NCBI GenBank assembly: GCA_002368155.1
Contig: AP018180.1
Span: forward strand, 1,707,947-1,771,946
Direction: 5' to 3'
DNA from: Nostoc carneum NIES-2107
GTDB lineage: Bacteria > Cyanobacteriota > Cyanobacteriia > Cyanobacteriales > Nostocaceae
DNA: 64,000 nt
Every line of letters begins with the position of its first letter. Position 1 is the first letter of the stretch. The notes below the pieces were generated by a model. The model saw only the letters and a program-made list of their open reading frames with translations, made no database searches and had not been told where the DNA came from. Shown here in pieces: positions 17,542 through 26,018 of this stretch. A program made the translations under genes and the position numbers.

Positions 17542-17819
17542 AGATCTTTGACTAATGGATCAATTAACTCATCGGGGATGCGATTACGCTCGATATAGCC
17601 GTTAATTTCACTTTGATGATCGCTGTAGTAGCTCAATGCGTCAAATACTTGTGCTAAGGACAAATGAGGCATACCCTTTGAAATTTCTTCTGGAGGTATG
17701 CCCATGCGCCAAGTTTCAACAATTGCTCTGACTGGGGTGCGAGTGCCTTTGATAATTGGCTCTCCTCTGAGAATCTGGTTATCTCTGACTATGTAAAGAT
17801 GCTCTGTTGTCTCTAGCAT
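17538..17819 (-). CDS. DUF433 antitoxin of the DUF5615 pair
   Basis: The ATG at 17819 gives 93 residues; the frame extends to 17849. ILRGEPIIKGTRTPVRAIVE and LSLAQVFDALSYYSDHQSEI are DUF433 landmarks of the winged-helix DNA-binding fold. The toxin gene follows with a four-base overlap. Such antitoxins usually repress their own operon. Confidence 0.85.
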   Translation of the reverse strand: MLETTEHLYIVRDNQILRGEPIIKGTRTPVRAIVETWRMGIPPEEISKGMPHLSLAQVFDALSYYSDHQSEINGYIERNRIPDELIDPLVKDL

Positions 17820-17965
17820 AGATGTTTGATTGTGCAGAAAGATCACCACATAATTTTAACGGCTTGCTCAATTTAGTTGAGTAGCACTAAGAGCATAATT
17901 GCACCCGACTATTTTAAGCTATTGATTGGAAATAAGATGTTGATAGAGGTAGCTGAACAAGAAAG

Positions 17966-18877
17966 TTACCAATCATCTTCTTCGGATTGGCGTTCAATTT
18001 GCGCGATCGCTAATTTCGTCAAAACTCGCACTACCTCCTGCTCATCATTAAGTAGCACTTGTAATGGTTCTAAAGCGACGCGATCGCCAATTTTTCCAAG
18101 CGAATTAATTGCTGCTTTCCTCACATCTAAATCAGTATCATGAATTGCCAGAATTAAATGCGGTACTGAGGGAGGATAATTAACTTGTCCCAAGGCTGCG
18201 GCGGCTTCGGTGCGAATCAGCGCTTCTGGATCGGTTAAAGCAGAAACCAACAAGTTGCAGGACTTTTCATCTGACTGTTCTTGCGCCACATGACCAAGGG
18301 CACCAATAACAGCACATCGCACATCTAAAGAGGCGGCGTTCAATGCTTTATATAGATGGTCTGCTGCTTCCGAGCCAATAAATGCCAACGCCCATGCTGC
18401 ATGACCTTTAATATCTTGTGGATGTTTGTCTGATGCCAGAATTTCTAGTAATGCTGGTACAGACGCTTCTCCTGTCCTAGCTAACGCTCCAGCTGCTGAA
18501 CTTCTGACGACTGTATCTTCATCATTCAGAAAAGCATGAAGCAAGTCTGGCACAGCGTGAGGGTCTGAGATGATCGTGAGTGTCTTGGCTGCAGCCCTTC
18601 TTACAACTACATTGGCATGATTTGCTAATGCTTCTACGAGAAATGGCGTTGCTGGTTCACCAATTTCACCCAAGGTTTCCGCAAACCGCAGTCGCACCAA
18701 TCCTCGTGGATCTCCTAAACCCTCCACGAGTTGTTTGAGAACTGTTTGATCTGTCGCATCGAAGGTTTCGAGTGTAATCTGCTCGTTTACCCTCTGAACC
18801 AAAGCATCATTTTCAGCTTGCACTCGCAGGATGGGATCTTCCGCTGTTGGAGCTTCTGAGTTGAGTGATTGACTCAT
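17966..18877 (-). CDS. HEAT-repeat bilin lyase family protein (CpcE/F-like, CpeF candidate)
   Basis: From the ATG at 18877 the protein has 303 residues and consists of about six HEAT repeats of the PBS-lyase type: GDPRGLVRLRFAETLGEIGE, HANVVVRRAAAKTLTIISD, NDEDTVVRSSAAGALARTGE, and later units. The CpcE/F, CpeY/Z and CpeF/MpeV families share this make-up. Size and position next to pebA/pebB favour CpeF, the lyase reported to attach the doubly linked phycoerythrobilin on the phycoerythrin beta chain, but HEAT proteins are hard to tell apart by eye. The frame extends to a TTG at 18907. It ends the run cpeS-pebA-pebB-unknown-cpeF on the minus strand. Confidence 0.65.
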   Translation of the reverse strand: MSQSLNSEAPTAEDPILRVQAENDALVQRVNEQITLETFDATDQTVLKQLVEGLGDPRGLVRLRFAETLGEIGEPATPFLVEALANHANVVVRRAAAKTLTIISDPHAVPDLLHAFLNDEDTVVRSSAAGALARTGEASVPALLEILASDKHPQDIKGHAAWALAFIGSEAADHLYKALNAASLDVRCAVIGALGHVAQEQSDEKSCNLLVSALTDPEALIRTEAAAALGQVNYPPSVPHLILAIHDTDLDVRKAAINSLGKIGDRVALEPLQVLLNDEQEVVRVLTKLAIAQIERQSEEDDW

Positions 18878-18911
18878 CACAAATTCCTTATCACCGCTAT
18901 TTTTCAATCCT

Positions 18912-19151
18912 CTAATTACCAGATGTCAGACTAGACTGCTGCTGGCGAAGTGACTCTAAAGTTGCGTCTATTTGAGCCAGCTGAGGTTGCAAGCTAGCAA
19001 GTGCTTGTGCCTTCATCACTTTAGCTTTTTGCGCCATTGACAAGGTATCGTTAACCAGACGTTCCCGGTATTCTTCCAATTCTGCGATCGCTAAATTCAA
19101 TTCTTCAGCGCTTGCTGGAGCGTTGGCGGTGAGTTCTGTAGTATCAGTCAT
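18912..19151 (-). CDS. Small coiled-coil hypothetical protein in the phycoerythrin cluster
   Basis: The 79 residues are mainly helical (ELNLAIAELEEYRERLVNDT, LQPQLAQIDATLESLRQQQ), with heptad-like spacing and no cysteine. AGGAA lies about 13 bases before the ATG. It sits between pebB and the CpeF-like gene, 34 bases from the latter, so it is probably co-expressed with them. No family is recognised; a chaperone or adaptor role would be a guess. Confidence 0.7.
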   Translation of the reverse strand: MTDTTELTANAPASAEELNLAIAELEEYRERLVNDTLSMAQKAKVMKAQALASLQPQLAQIDATLESLRQQQSSLTSGN

Positions 19152-19243
19152 CTTGATTGTGTTTCCTAAAATTAGATTTAAAATACCCTTGTTAGATTTT
19201 CTCAGATTCAGTTACCAACAAACAAAACTTTTTGATGGGGCAT

Positions 19244-19300
19244 GGTGAGACAGCGCTGCAGGAGGGTTTCCCTCCGCAGGCGACTGCGAACCCGAAGGGG
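19244..19300. repeat. 57-base repeat, inverted relative to 23172-23230
   Basis: The sequence begins GGTGAGACAGCG and ends CGAACCCGAAGGGG. A nearly identical copy lies in opposite orientation at 23172-23230, so the pair brackets pebB, pebA, cpeS and the pentapeptide gene. Confidence 0.75.
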
Positions 19301-19371
19301 GCATTGGGCATGGGGCATGGGAAATTTGTTTGCTGATTCTCTTATTAATTTCTAACCTTAGAGTTTTTGCT

Positions 19372-20139
19372 TTATTTGATAGCTGATGTCAGCTTTCTTT
19401 CTAAATCAAACAAAAAGCCGTGGATATATTCTTCTGTCCACTCAGTACCGTAAAAACGGGTGAACATTCCTCTGGCTGGGTCTTTTTCGGCACGATAGCG
19501 GAGATAACGCAGTTGCGCCTGTTCAATTTCTGCTAAATATTTAGAGTTGGTTATAGGTTGTGCTTGGTCAACAAAATCTAGGTAGGCATTTAGATAGTCT
19601 TTGAAGGCTGTAAAGACATGAGTTTCTACTACCTCAGTTTGCTGCGGGCGCGTCCAGAGAAAGGCTGGAGAGAAAAAGGGTTGGGCTTCTTCGGGAAAGT
19701 CGCCCCCCCAAGGTAGATGCTGCTGATGTGTCTGGAAAATTGGCAGAATAGGCTGGGTATATTTCGCCTGATAGTCCAAATCATCCCGAAATAAAGGTTG
19801 CATATCGAGGGCTATTAAGTGCCCTCCTGGTAAGGTGACTAAATCTGCACCAAAAAAGGGTAAATCGTAATTCAGGTGCGGAAAAATCACGAAATTTAAC
19901 ACCTGAAGTGAGTTACCACCTTGTACATGGGCGGCTCGAATTTGCCGGAGTTTAGGACTTTGAAAAGCATAACTAGTTGTTAATACTTCCTCTTGATGTT
20001 TGCCTTTGCCTACTGTTGCTTGCTTAGACTCAAACCCCGTGGGGATGGGATAAGGCTGCAAATTCAACCGTTCTTGCAAAAGCGCGATCGCATAATCTAA
20101 AAATGGCTGATAGAGAGTCAACTTCGCTTCGCTCCGCAT
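19372..20139 (-). CDS. pebB: Phycoerythrobilin:ferredoxin oxidoreductase
   Basis: PebB reduces 15,16-dihydrobiliverdin to phycoerythrobilin with electrons from ferredoxin. The 255 residues show the ferredoxin-dependent bilin reductase fold and PebB hallmarks: [50 protein letters not shown] and [20 protein letters not shown]. Six codons after the ATG at 20139 an in-frame TTG at 20121 gives [12 protein letters not shown], closer to the family start; the intervening GCGGAGCGAAGCGAAG is a repeat that also precedes the gene at 25008. It lies 52 bases after pebA, as in the usual pebAB operon. Confidence 0.93.
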   Translation of the reverse strand: MRSEAKLTLYQPFLDYAIALLQERLNLQPYPIPTGFESKQATVGKGKHQEEVLTTSYAFQSPKLRQIRAAHVQGGNSLQVLNFVIFPHLNYDLPFFGADLVTLPGGHLIALDMQPLFRDDLDYQAKYTQPILPIFQTHQQHLPWGGDFPEEAQPFFSPAFLWTRPQQTEVVETHVFTAFKDYLNAYLDFVDQAQPITNSKYLAEIEQAQLRYLRYRAEKDPARGMFTRFYGTEWTEEYIHGFLFDLERKLTSAIK

Positions 20140-20191
20140 TCAAAATTTAAATATCACCACAGTTCTGTTGGGAGGATATAGATTTAAATTC

Positions 20192-20923
20192 CTATTTGGC
20201 TACAACAGCTGCTAATGGCACAGCATCTTCAAATAAAAATTCATACAAAAATCGCTCTGACCATTGATGTCCAAAGTAGCTGCTAAACAAACCAGATGCT
20301 GGATCGCGATCGGCACTATATTGGTCGTAGTCTTTTTGAGCTTTGACAATTCGTTGAATGTCTGACTGATCAATCAGAGGTTCAGCTTGCGCTAGCATCT
20401 GCCAGTAGAGGTTTAGATAGTCTTTAAATGCCTCAAATACCCTCGTTCTAACTGTTTCTGGATCGGTTTTGGCAAACAACAGATATTTGGAGAAGTATTG
20501 ATTAGCATCATAAAATTTCATTTCCAAACCTTGTGCCAAGTCTGGATACTTGTCATGCAAGGTTTGCAATGGATGGATGTACTTCCTCAAGTAGGCTTCA
20601 TCTTGAAATAAAGGCTGGAAATCCATCACAATCAGATTCTTCACCTGACCAAAAGACAGAAAGTCAATGCCGAGTAGAGGCAAATCATAGTAATGACTGG
20701 GATAAATCACACTATTCATAATCTGGGCGCTTGCACCTGCATCGATGTATGTATAGCGGATTTTCCGCAACTCTGGGCACTGATAGCACCAACTCTGAAT
20801 TGTGGCGGGATTTCTGCCGCGATCGCTCACCTGATAGTCTAGTCCTGGGGGAATGGGGCGACTCTCCAATGTAAACCGTTGCAAAAGCGATTGTTCCAGA
20901 TGCTCTAGGAAGCACTTATACAT
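20192..20923 (-). CDS. pebA: 15,16-dihydrobiliverdin:ferredoxin oxidoreductase
   Basis: PebA reduces biliverdin IXalpha to 15,16-dihydrobiliverdin, the substrate of PebB; the intermediate is thought to be channelled between them. The 243 residues show the bilin reductase fold with LRKIRYTYIDAGASAQIMNS, YYDLPLLGIDFLSF, NLIVMDFQPLFQDEAYL and YDQYSADRDPASGLFSSYFG. No clear ribosome binding site precedes the ATG. pebB follows after 52 bases. The regulator (CcaR- or CpeR-type) is not in the window. Confidence 0.93.
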   Translation of the reverse strand: MYKCFLEHLEQSLLQRFTLESRPIPPGLDYQVSDRGRNPATIQSWCYQCPELRKIRYTYIDAGASAQIMNSVIYPSHYYDLPLLGIDFLSFGQVKNLIVMDFQPLFQDEAYLRKYIHPLQTLHDKYPDLAQGLEMKFYDANQYFSKYLLFAKTDPETVRTRVFEAFKDYLNLYWQMLAQAEPLIDQSDIQRIVKAQKDYDQYSADRDPASGLFSSYFGHQWSERFLYEFLFEDAVPLAAVVAK

Positions 20924-21116
20924 AAAAGTTAGAGACTAATGTGCCTTAATCCCAGAGAATACGGGATTCACAAATTCGCCGTCTCGAATATGTTAAACAA
21001 AGTAACGATCCTTAACGTTAGCCAGAGGTGATAGTGCAATACCTAGAGGATGCGATCGCCAGAATAATTACCTAGTAGGCATCGCCAGTTCTTGAAGATT
21101 ATGAGAGATCAGATGA

Positions 21117-21704
21117 TCATACAGAAGCTCTAGATAAATTTTGTTGTACCATTTGGGCTAAATTCGCCTCTGTCAAATAGCGTCGTTCAGAACAATAGGT
21201 CATCAAATACACACCATTCATCATCCGCACTGTACTGACACGCACTCTAAAATCATCAGTCATAAACCAGCAGCGTTCTTGACCTTGGTTGGTTTCATAT
21301 TCAGTATCGATGGTTAAAATGCCGTCTTGTCCAAACCAGTAACGGCTAACTACTGGAATTCTTTCTACATAGCCTTGGTTCCGCAGCAATTTTCCTGATC
21401 GCCCAGTCTCATCATCTGGGACATCAACTAATACAGCAGCACGTTCTGGATCGGGTTCTTGATCATCGTCGTGTTCTTGCCACATAAAGCTAGCACCTCC
21501 CTTCGCACTAGCTGGATCAATACCTTGAGATTCGCAAATTGTTTTCACCCGTGGATCGTCGAGTGTCATTACTTGCACATAAAGCTTGGATTCTCCCGAC
21601 TGATCCGCCACTGCATCAAAGTGATGCACTGTGCGCTGGGTAAACCAAACTCCTTCACTCTTTTGAAAAAACTCCATCATAGTCATGGGTTGTACAAAAG
21701 GCAT
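21117..21704 (-). CDS. cpeS: CpeS/CpcS-type phycobiliprotein lyase
   Basis: CpeS-type lyases are lipocalin-fold proteins that attach bilin to the Cys84-equivalent of phycobiliproteins. The ATG at 21704 follows GAGGAG and gives 195 residues; the frame extends to 21797. The N-terminus MMEFFQKSEGVWFTQRTVHH is the family signature, and SRYWFGQDGILTIDTEYET and RCWFMTDDFRVRVSTVRMM are typical strands. It lies upstream of pebA on the same strand, 193 bases away, fitting phycoerythrobilin attachment. Which subgroup (CpeS, CpeU or CpcS) is not certain. Confidence 0.85.
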   Translation of the reverse strand: MPFVQPMTMMEFFQKSEGVWFTQRTVHHFDAVADQSGESKLYVQVMTLDDPRVKTICESQGIDPASAKGGASFMWQEHDDDQEPDPERAAVLVDVPDDETGRSGKLLRNQGYVERIPVVSRYWFGQDGILTIDTEYETNQGQERCWFMTDDFRVRVSTVRMMNGVYLMTYCSERRYLTEANLAQMVQQNLSRASV

Positions 21705-21808
21705 AATTGCTCCTCTAATGAAGTGTGAAGTGAGTTCGCACTTCATCCTTTTTATGAGTGTAGATAGGTCGCGGTACAATACCCTAAATAATCTCACGAT
21801 TTCAATCC

Positions 21809-22621
21809 ATGATCAGCAGGGAGACTCATAAGACACCCCAAGAGGTTTTGGCTGTCCTCAAGGCAGGGGTTGCTCTCATCCAGGAAGATTTATATCAATT
21901 CAATCTCAGTGGTTTAGAACTACAAAGAGCCAATTTGCATCAAGCTACTCTGATTCGAGCCAATCTTAGTAAAGCAGATCTGAGTGCAGCGGATCTCAGT
22001 GGTGCTGATTTACGAGCAGCGGATCTGTGCCAAACGATTTTAAAAGATGCCAATTTAGAGGCAGCTTGTTTGTACCGAGCCGATTTGAGTGGTGCAGACT
22101 TACGCGGAGCTAATTTGACTGCTACGAAGCTACTAGGTGCAAGATATGATAGCCAAACCCTATTTCCTGAAGGCTTTAATTACAAATCCTCTGGGGCGAT
22201 TGGGCCAAATGCCTATTTGAATGGCGCTCAGCTGAATACAGCTAACTTACGTCATGCGGATTTGCAAGGTGCAAGTATGTTAGGAGCATATTTAGGTGGG
22301 GCCGATCTAACCCATGCTAATCTTCAAGGTGCGCGGCTAACTCAGGCTGACTTGCGGAAAGCCTGGCTAGCTGGAGTATCATTACGCAATGCTCGGTTAA
22401 ATGGAGCTAACTTAGCAGGAGCAGATTTAAGAGCAGCAGATTTGACTGGCGTTGAGTTCGAGCAACTAGAAAGCATTGCTGGAGCCGATTTTACCAATGT
22501 TCAGGGGCTAAGTAACGAGATGCGATCGCGCCTCCTTAGCCAACCTGCACAAGAGCTAGATACACCTCATGCTTTAACCCGACGTACCACACGCACCAGC
22601 CTGGAAAGTATCTCTGTATGA
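21809..22621 (+). CDS. Pentapeptide-repeat protein
   Basis: About two thirds of the 270 residues are A(D/N)LxX pentapeptides (ANLSKADLSAADLSGADLRA and similar), which fold as a right-handed quadrilateral beta helix. A break near residue 110-135 (YDSQTLFPEGFNY) separates two blocks. No signal peptide is seen. It is divergent from cpeS, with 104 bases between starts that must hold both promoters. Such proteins are numerous in cyanobacteria and mostly of unknown function. Confidence 0.88.
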   Translation: MISRETHKTPQEVLAVLKAGVALIQEDLYQFNLSGLELQRANLHQATLIRANLSKADLSAADLSGADLRAADLCQTILKDANLEAACLYRADLSGADLRGANLTATKLLGARYDSQTLFPEGFNYKSSGAIGPNAYLNGAQLNTANLRHADLQGASMLGAYLGGADLTHANLQGARLTQADLRKAWLAGVSLRNARLNGANLAGADLRAADLTGVEFEQLESIAGADFTNVQGLSNEMRSRLLSQPAQELDTPHALTRRTTRTSLESISV

Positions 22622-22679
22622 AAGTTTGATGATGGGAGCAAAGAGAACAAAGAATTCAAACGTCTCTCCTGCTCCCCTC

Positions 22680-22886
22680 TTATGATTTAATGGCTGTCCA
22701 ATCTTTTTTCAGCAAAGCGAGAAAGGTAGCAATTCCTTTAGAAAATCCTTGGGGATCGGGTAGAACATACTGCGGAAATTCCTCAAACGGCTGCCAAGGG
22801 TCTGACGAATTATGACGCAGGTACAAAGCGCGATCGTCTCCTTCCAATTTCCAGAGCATTTGACCGCCGGTAGGAATTTCAGCCAT
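22680..22886 (-). CDS. Small hypothetical protein in the phycoerythrin cluster
   Basis: The 68 residues (GQMLWKLEGDDRALYLRHNS, then DPWQPFEEFPQYVLPDPQGF) are rich in aromatics. A strong AGGAG lies just before the ATG, supporting expression. It is convergent with the pentapeptide gene. No family is recognised. The 381 bases upstream hold TCATTAG tandem repeats near 23100 and the inverted 59-base repeat at 23172, but no gene. Confidence 0.75.
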   Translation of the reverse strand: MAEIPTGGQMLWKLEGDDRALYLRHNSSDPWQPFEEFPQYVLPDPQGFSKGIATFLALLKKDWTAIKS

Positions 22887-23171
22887 TTATTTCTCCTATG
22901 TTGCAAACAAAAATACTTAGTTACAGTTTGCTCTTTCACAATTCTGCCAGTCTTAATATTAATTTATGTCAACATTGCTACAATCTCTCTAGACTTTTGT
23001 ATTGAATTGCTATAAATGCATGGATAAATTATAGGTATTGCTCACTGAGTTAGATACAACTCAAAGGCATAGCTTTTTTCTCCACCTGGCGATGGAGTTG
23101 TCATTAGTCATTAGTCATTAGTCATTTGTCATTTGGGGTTTGGTATTAGGTATTAGTTATTTCCCCTTGTC

Positions 23172-23230
23172 CCCCTTCGGGTTCGCCAGTCGCCTGTGGA
23201 GGGAAACCCTCCCGCAGCGCTGGTCTCACC
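23172..23230. repeat. 59-base repeat, inverted copy of 19244-19300
   Basis: The reverse complement of this segment differs from 19244-19300 at only a few positions and small gaps. It lies just downstream of the HEAT-repeat gene. Confidence 0.75.
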
Positions 23231-23267
23231 TTGTCTCCCCTGCTCCCTCTGCCCACTTCCCAACTTC

Positions 23268-23927
23268 TCAAGGAATTAGATTTTCCATTGCCGCCCCTAC
23301 CACCCGATGATCGGCATCTTGTCGCAGTTGCGCTAGGGCTTCCTTGGCTTCAAGAGTATTAAAGTGCTTGAGGGCATAGGCAACTCGTACCCGGAGATAT
23401 TCAGACTCAGAATTTTTCAGGTTTAGGAGTTGAGACAAAGCTGCTTCAGACTGACGAGAATTCGCTAACCACCCCAGCCCATCTACAGATGCTTCTTGGA
23501 CTGCAGCATCGTCACTTTCTAGCCCCAGCAGACAAACCTCTAGAACTTCTTCCGGGCAATCCATTTCTACCAAGGCTGCTAAAATACTACGGCGTACCAA
23601 CCAGTGATCGTCTCGTAAAAACGTCTGCACTAAATGAGAGGCAGAAATTTTGCCAAACAAGGATAGGGAATTAGACGCTTCGGCGCGGACATTGGGGGTG
23701 TTATCAAACGTCATAATTTGCAAAAGGGCAGCAAAAGATTCTGAGGTTTTTTGCTTACCCAACTCCCTCGCCACAAAGGTTCGCACCAAAAACTCTGGAT
23801 CTTGGATATGGCGGTTGAGTAAGGGAAAAGCAACATCGGCCGGATAATCTTGCAGGGCAGAGATTGCCTTGAGGCGGTATTGAAAATCGGAGTTTTGCAG
23901 ATTGGTTTCGATTTGACTGAGATCCAT
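23268..23927 (-). CDS. HEAT-repeat protein (CpeZ/NblB-like, phycobiliprotein assembly candidate)
   Basis: The 219 residues form about six HEAT repeats: SDFQYRLKAISALQDYPAD, QDPEFLVRTFVARELGKQK, DNTPNVRAEASNSLSLFGK, DDHWLVRRSILAALVEMD, then AVQEASVDGLGWLANS and YLRVRVAYALKHF. Length and context fit CpeZ, a chaperone-like partner of the CpeY lyase, but NblB-type or other small HEAT proteins are alternatives. It lies 55 bases after the DUF1838 gene on the same strand, probably co-transcribed. Confidence 0.65.
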   Translation of the reverse strand: MDLSQIETNLQNSDFQYRLKAISALQDYPADVAFPLLNRHIQDPEFLVRTFVARELGKQKTSESFAALLQIMTFDNTPNVRAEASNSLSLFGKISASHLVQTFLRDDHWLVRRSILAALVEMDCPEEVLEVCLLGLESDDAAVQEASVDGLGWLANSRQSEAALSQLLNLKNSESEYLRVRVAYALKHFNTLEAKEALAQLRQDADHRVVGAAMENLIP

Positions 23928-23982
23928 AGAATCTTAATTTTGAATTTTGAATTGGTATAAGGGGTGGGTTGAGCTTAAAGTC

Positions 23983-24780
23983 TTAAATCGATTCGGGAAT
24001 GGGAAAGCGTTCTCCTTTTAAGTAAGCGGCAAAATGCTTCTTAAAGTAAAGTGTACTGGTCATATTTGGTTCGTTACTCTGGTCTGGAGTAAATTCATAT
24101 ATCGGCACTTGTTCGCGAATCAGTTTAATCAGGTTGGGATTGAGTTTTGCAAAGGATTCAACCCGAGTCGTTGTGGTTTCAAATCGTAAGCGGGCTGGAT
24201 CACCATAGCCTAGTTTCATCCAGGGTAACCAGGGACAGTCTCTTGCCCAGGTCGCTGGAGGCAGATCCTTCACCCCTGGTCGGGCAATGTGGCTAGTGAA
24301 GTATTCTGTCCCATTAAAGGTTTCACCGGTACAATAATCTCGATATTGGGGATCTGCGGCTAATGGATGAGGATAGGTCAGAGGAATTTCTACAACAGAA
24401 GTAACATAATCTTGTCCTTGGGGAACTACCGTCGTTTTCGGTCGCACAGCCCCCTGCACTATGCGATTGGCAATATGGACTATCGCCACAGATGGACGAG
24501 TCAAATCAGGTTGCCATGTATGCAGGATTTCTTGGGTCTGCGGATCGCAAAATAGACCTAACTCTCGATTGATCCGATAACCCACCTGGCCAAACTCAGG
24601 ATCGGGACGAATGAAAACTTTGGTTGCATTCATCCCAATAATCGAGAATAATTTCTCCCGTTGATGCTCGCCTGTCTGTTGCCACCAGACTTCTCCCTCC
24701 CAACGATAATAAAGCTGCTGACCATGATGATTTCTATAAAAATCTAGGTTATTAACTGTGTAGTCTTCGGAATTGTTCAT
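23983..24780 (-). CDS. DUF1838-family protein
   Basis: The 265 residues contain the features I associate with DUF1838: a tryptophan-rich start (YYRWEGEVWWQQTGEHQREK), FSIIGMNATKVF and WLPWMKLGYGDPARLRFETT. The biochemical role is unknown to me. No signal peptide or membrane segment is seen. Its place at the head of a unit with a HEAT-repeat bilin protein inside the phycoerythrobilin region suggests a pigment-related role (inference). Confidence 0.7.
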   Translation of the reverse strand: MNNSEDYTVNNLDFYRNHHGQQLYYRWEGEVWWQQTGEHQREKLFSIIGMNATKVFIRPDPEFGQVGYRINRELGLFCDPQTQEILHTWQPDLTRPSVAIVHIANRIVQGAVRPKTTVVPQGQDYVTSVVEIPLTYPHPLAADPQYRDYCTGETFNGTEYFTSHIARPGVKDLPPATWARDCPWLPWMKLGYGDPARLRFETTTTRVESFAKLNPNLIKLIREQVPIYEFTPDQSNEPNMTSTLYFKKHFAAYLKGERFPIPESI

Positions 24781-25007
24781 ACTTTGCCTGTTGAGTTTCG
24801 CAACAAGTTACCGCTAAAGTTTTACTAATAGCTTACTTATGGGGATATTTGCTATAGCCCTGCTAGACCTTTGAAAGGGGGCAAGATTTCTTTCCAATCA
24901 ATTAATACTTTTGAAAATAACCGAAAACGAAAAGGATACAAGTACCCAACTTCGTTATGAGGATGATTAATTTTGAGGTTTAAATTTTGAATTCGGAGCG
25001 AAGCGAC

Positions 25008-25589
25008 GTGACTCAGGCACAATTAAGCGAAAAAGTTCGAGAACTGATTAAAAAAGCTAGGATAGTTAGTTTTGCTACTTGGCAAAATACCCATTTAGCA
25101 GAGGCTATTGAGCTATTCCAGGCAGCTGACGATCAAGGACGGTATCTTACTGATGAAGATTTGCAGCAGATTCAACAACTTGGATCGGCAAATCCAGTAC
25201 TGATTGCCGTAAGTAAAGAGTTACGCGATCGCGTTCATGAAATTGTCGATGAAGCCAGAAGCCAGGTATTAGCTACATTCCCCAACATTACCCAGCCTGG
25301 TGGCGGACTCTACCCCGCAGTCAGGGCAGATGCTTGCTGGCGTGATTTTTGGCACTTTTTACGCTGTATTACTTATGGTATTGCTGGTCAGCATACCGAC
25401 TATACAAGCTCTGACGGATTACACTATATGCAACTCTTGTATCAAGAATTGCAAGTACCTTTAGATGCAATGGTTGTTGGGCTAGAAGGCATTAAAACTG
25501 CCAGTTTAAAGCGAGTGGAACCAGAGCAGCAAGCAATTGTTGCCCCTTATTTTGAGCATTTGATTGAACAATTAAAGCAATTTCGCTAA
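25008..25589 (+). CDS. Divergent phycobilisome (phycobiliprotein-like) protein
   Basis: The GTG at 25008, with GGAG upstream, gives 193 residues; the frame extends to a TTG at 24987. The globin-like phycobiliprotein fold is suggested by LTDEDLQQIQQLGSANPVL and ADACWRDFWHFLRCITYGIA, where Cys110 takes the place of the bilin-binding alpha-Cys84, followed by the conserved Arg-Asp pair and the Tyr of the TYxxxAG motif. It is not a standard ApcA/B, CpcA/B or CpeA/B chain. It may carry a bilin and act as a minor core or accessory subunit (inference). It is divergent from the DUF1838 gene. Confidence 0.75.
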   Translation: MTQAQLSEKVRELIKKARIVSFATWQNTHLAEAIELFQAADDQGRYLTDEDLQQIQQLGSANPVLIAVSKELRDRVHEIVDEARSQVLATFPNITQPGGGLYPAVRADACWRDFWHFLRCITYGIAGQHTDYTSSDGLHYMQLLYQELQVPLDAMVVGLEGIKTASLKRVEPEQQAIVAPYFEHLIEQLKQFR

Positions 25590-25633
25590 CATCAAGCACT
25601 AATATACCCAAAGCAAGATTTTCCTTGATGCGG

Positions 25634-26008
25634 CTACCAATGGAGAATTCTACTAATTTGCTCCGGTAGATCTAGGGAGTTAAAGGGTTTGGTAATGACA
25701 CCGCTAACTCCCAAATCATTAAACTGACGCTTTTCTGCCGTTTGTGCTTTGGCAGTTAACAGAATCACCGGAATTTGTTCTGTTTCCGAATGAGACTGGA
25801 GTTCTTTAAAGGTAGCAATACCATCCATGTCTGGCATCATCACATCCAACAAAATCACATCTGGTTTCGCGGTTTGGGCAGCCTGGATGCCTTCAAAGCC
25901 AGAACTAGCAGTGAAAACTTCCCATCCAGCAGCCATTTTGATGCCAAATTGTACAACAGTTTGGATGGTTTCTTCGTCATCAATAATTAAAATCCGCTTG
26001 GTCTGCAT
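25634..26008 (-). CDS. Single-domain response regulator
   Basis: The ATG at 26008, preceded by GGGGGAG, gives 124 residues, one receiver domain. ILIIDDEE supplies the acidic pair, DVILLDVMMPDMDG the phospho-acceptor Asp, VILLTAKA the Thr and ITKPFN the Lys. There is no output domain, so it works as a CheY-like relay. The gene begins 10 bases after the histidine kinase stop, and the pair is presumably cognate. Confidence 0.93.
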   Translation of the reverse strand: MQTKRILIIDDEETIQTVVQFGIKMAAGWEVFTASSGFEGIQAAQTAKPDVILLDVMMPDMDGIATFKELQSHSETEQIPVILLTAKAQTAEKRQFNDLGVSGVITKPFNSLDLPEQISRILHW

Positions 26009-26018
26009 AGCTCCCCCC

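Noticed and set aside
17877-18143. Plus-strand ORF over the end of the CpeF-like gene
   Set aside because: It is antisense to a clear HEAT-repeat protein.
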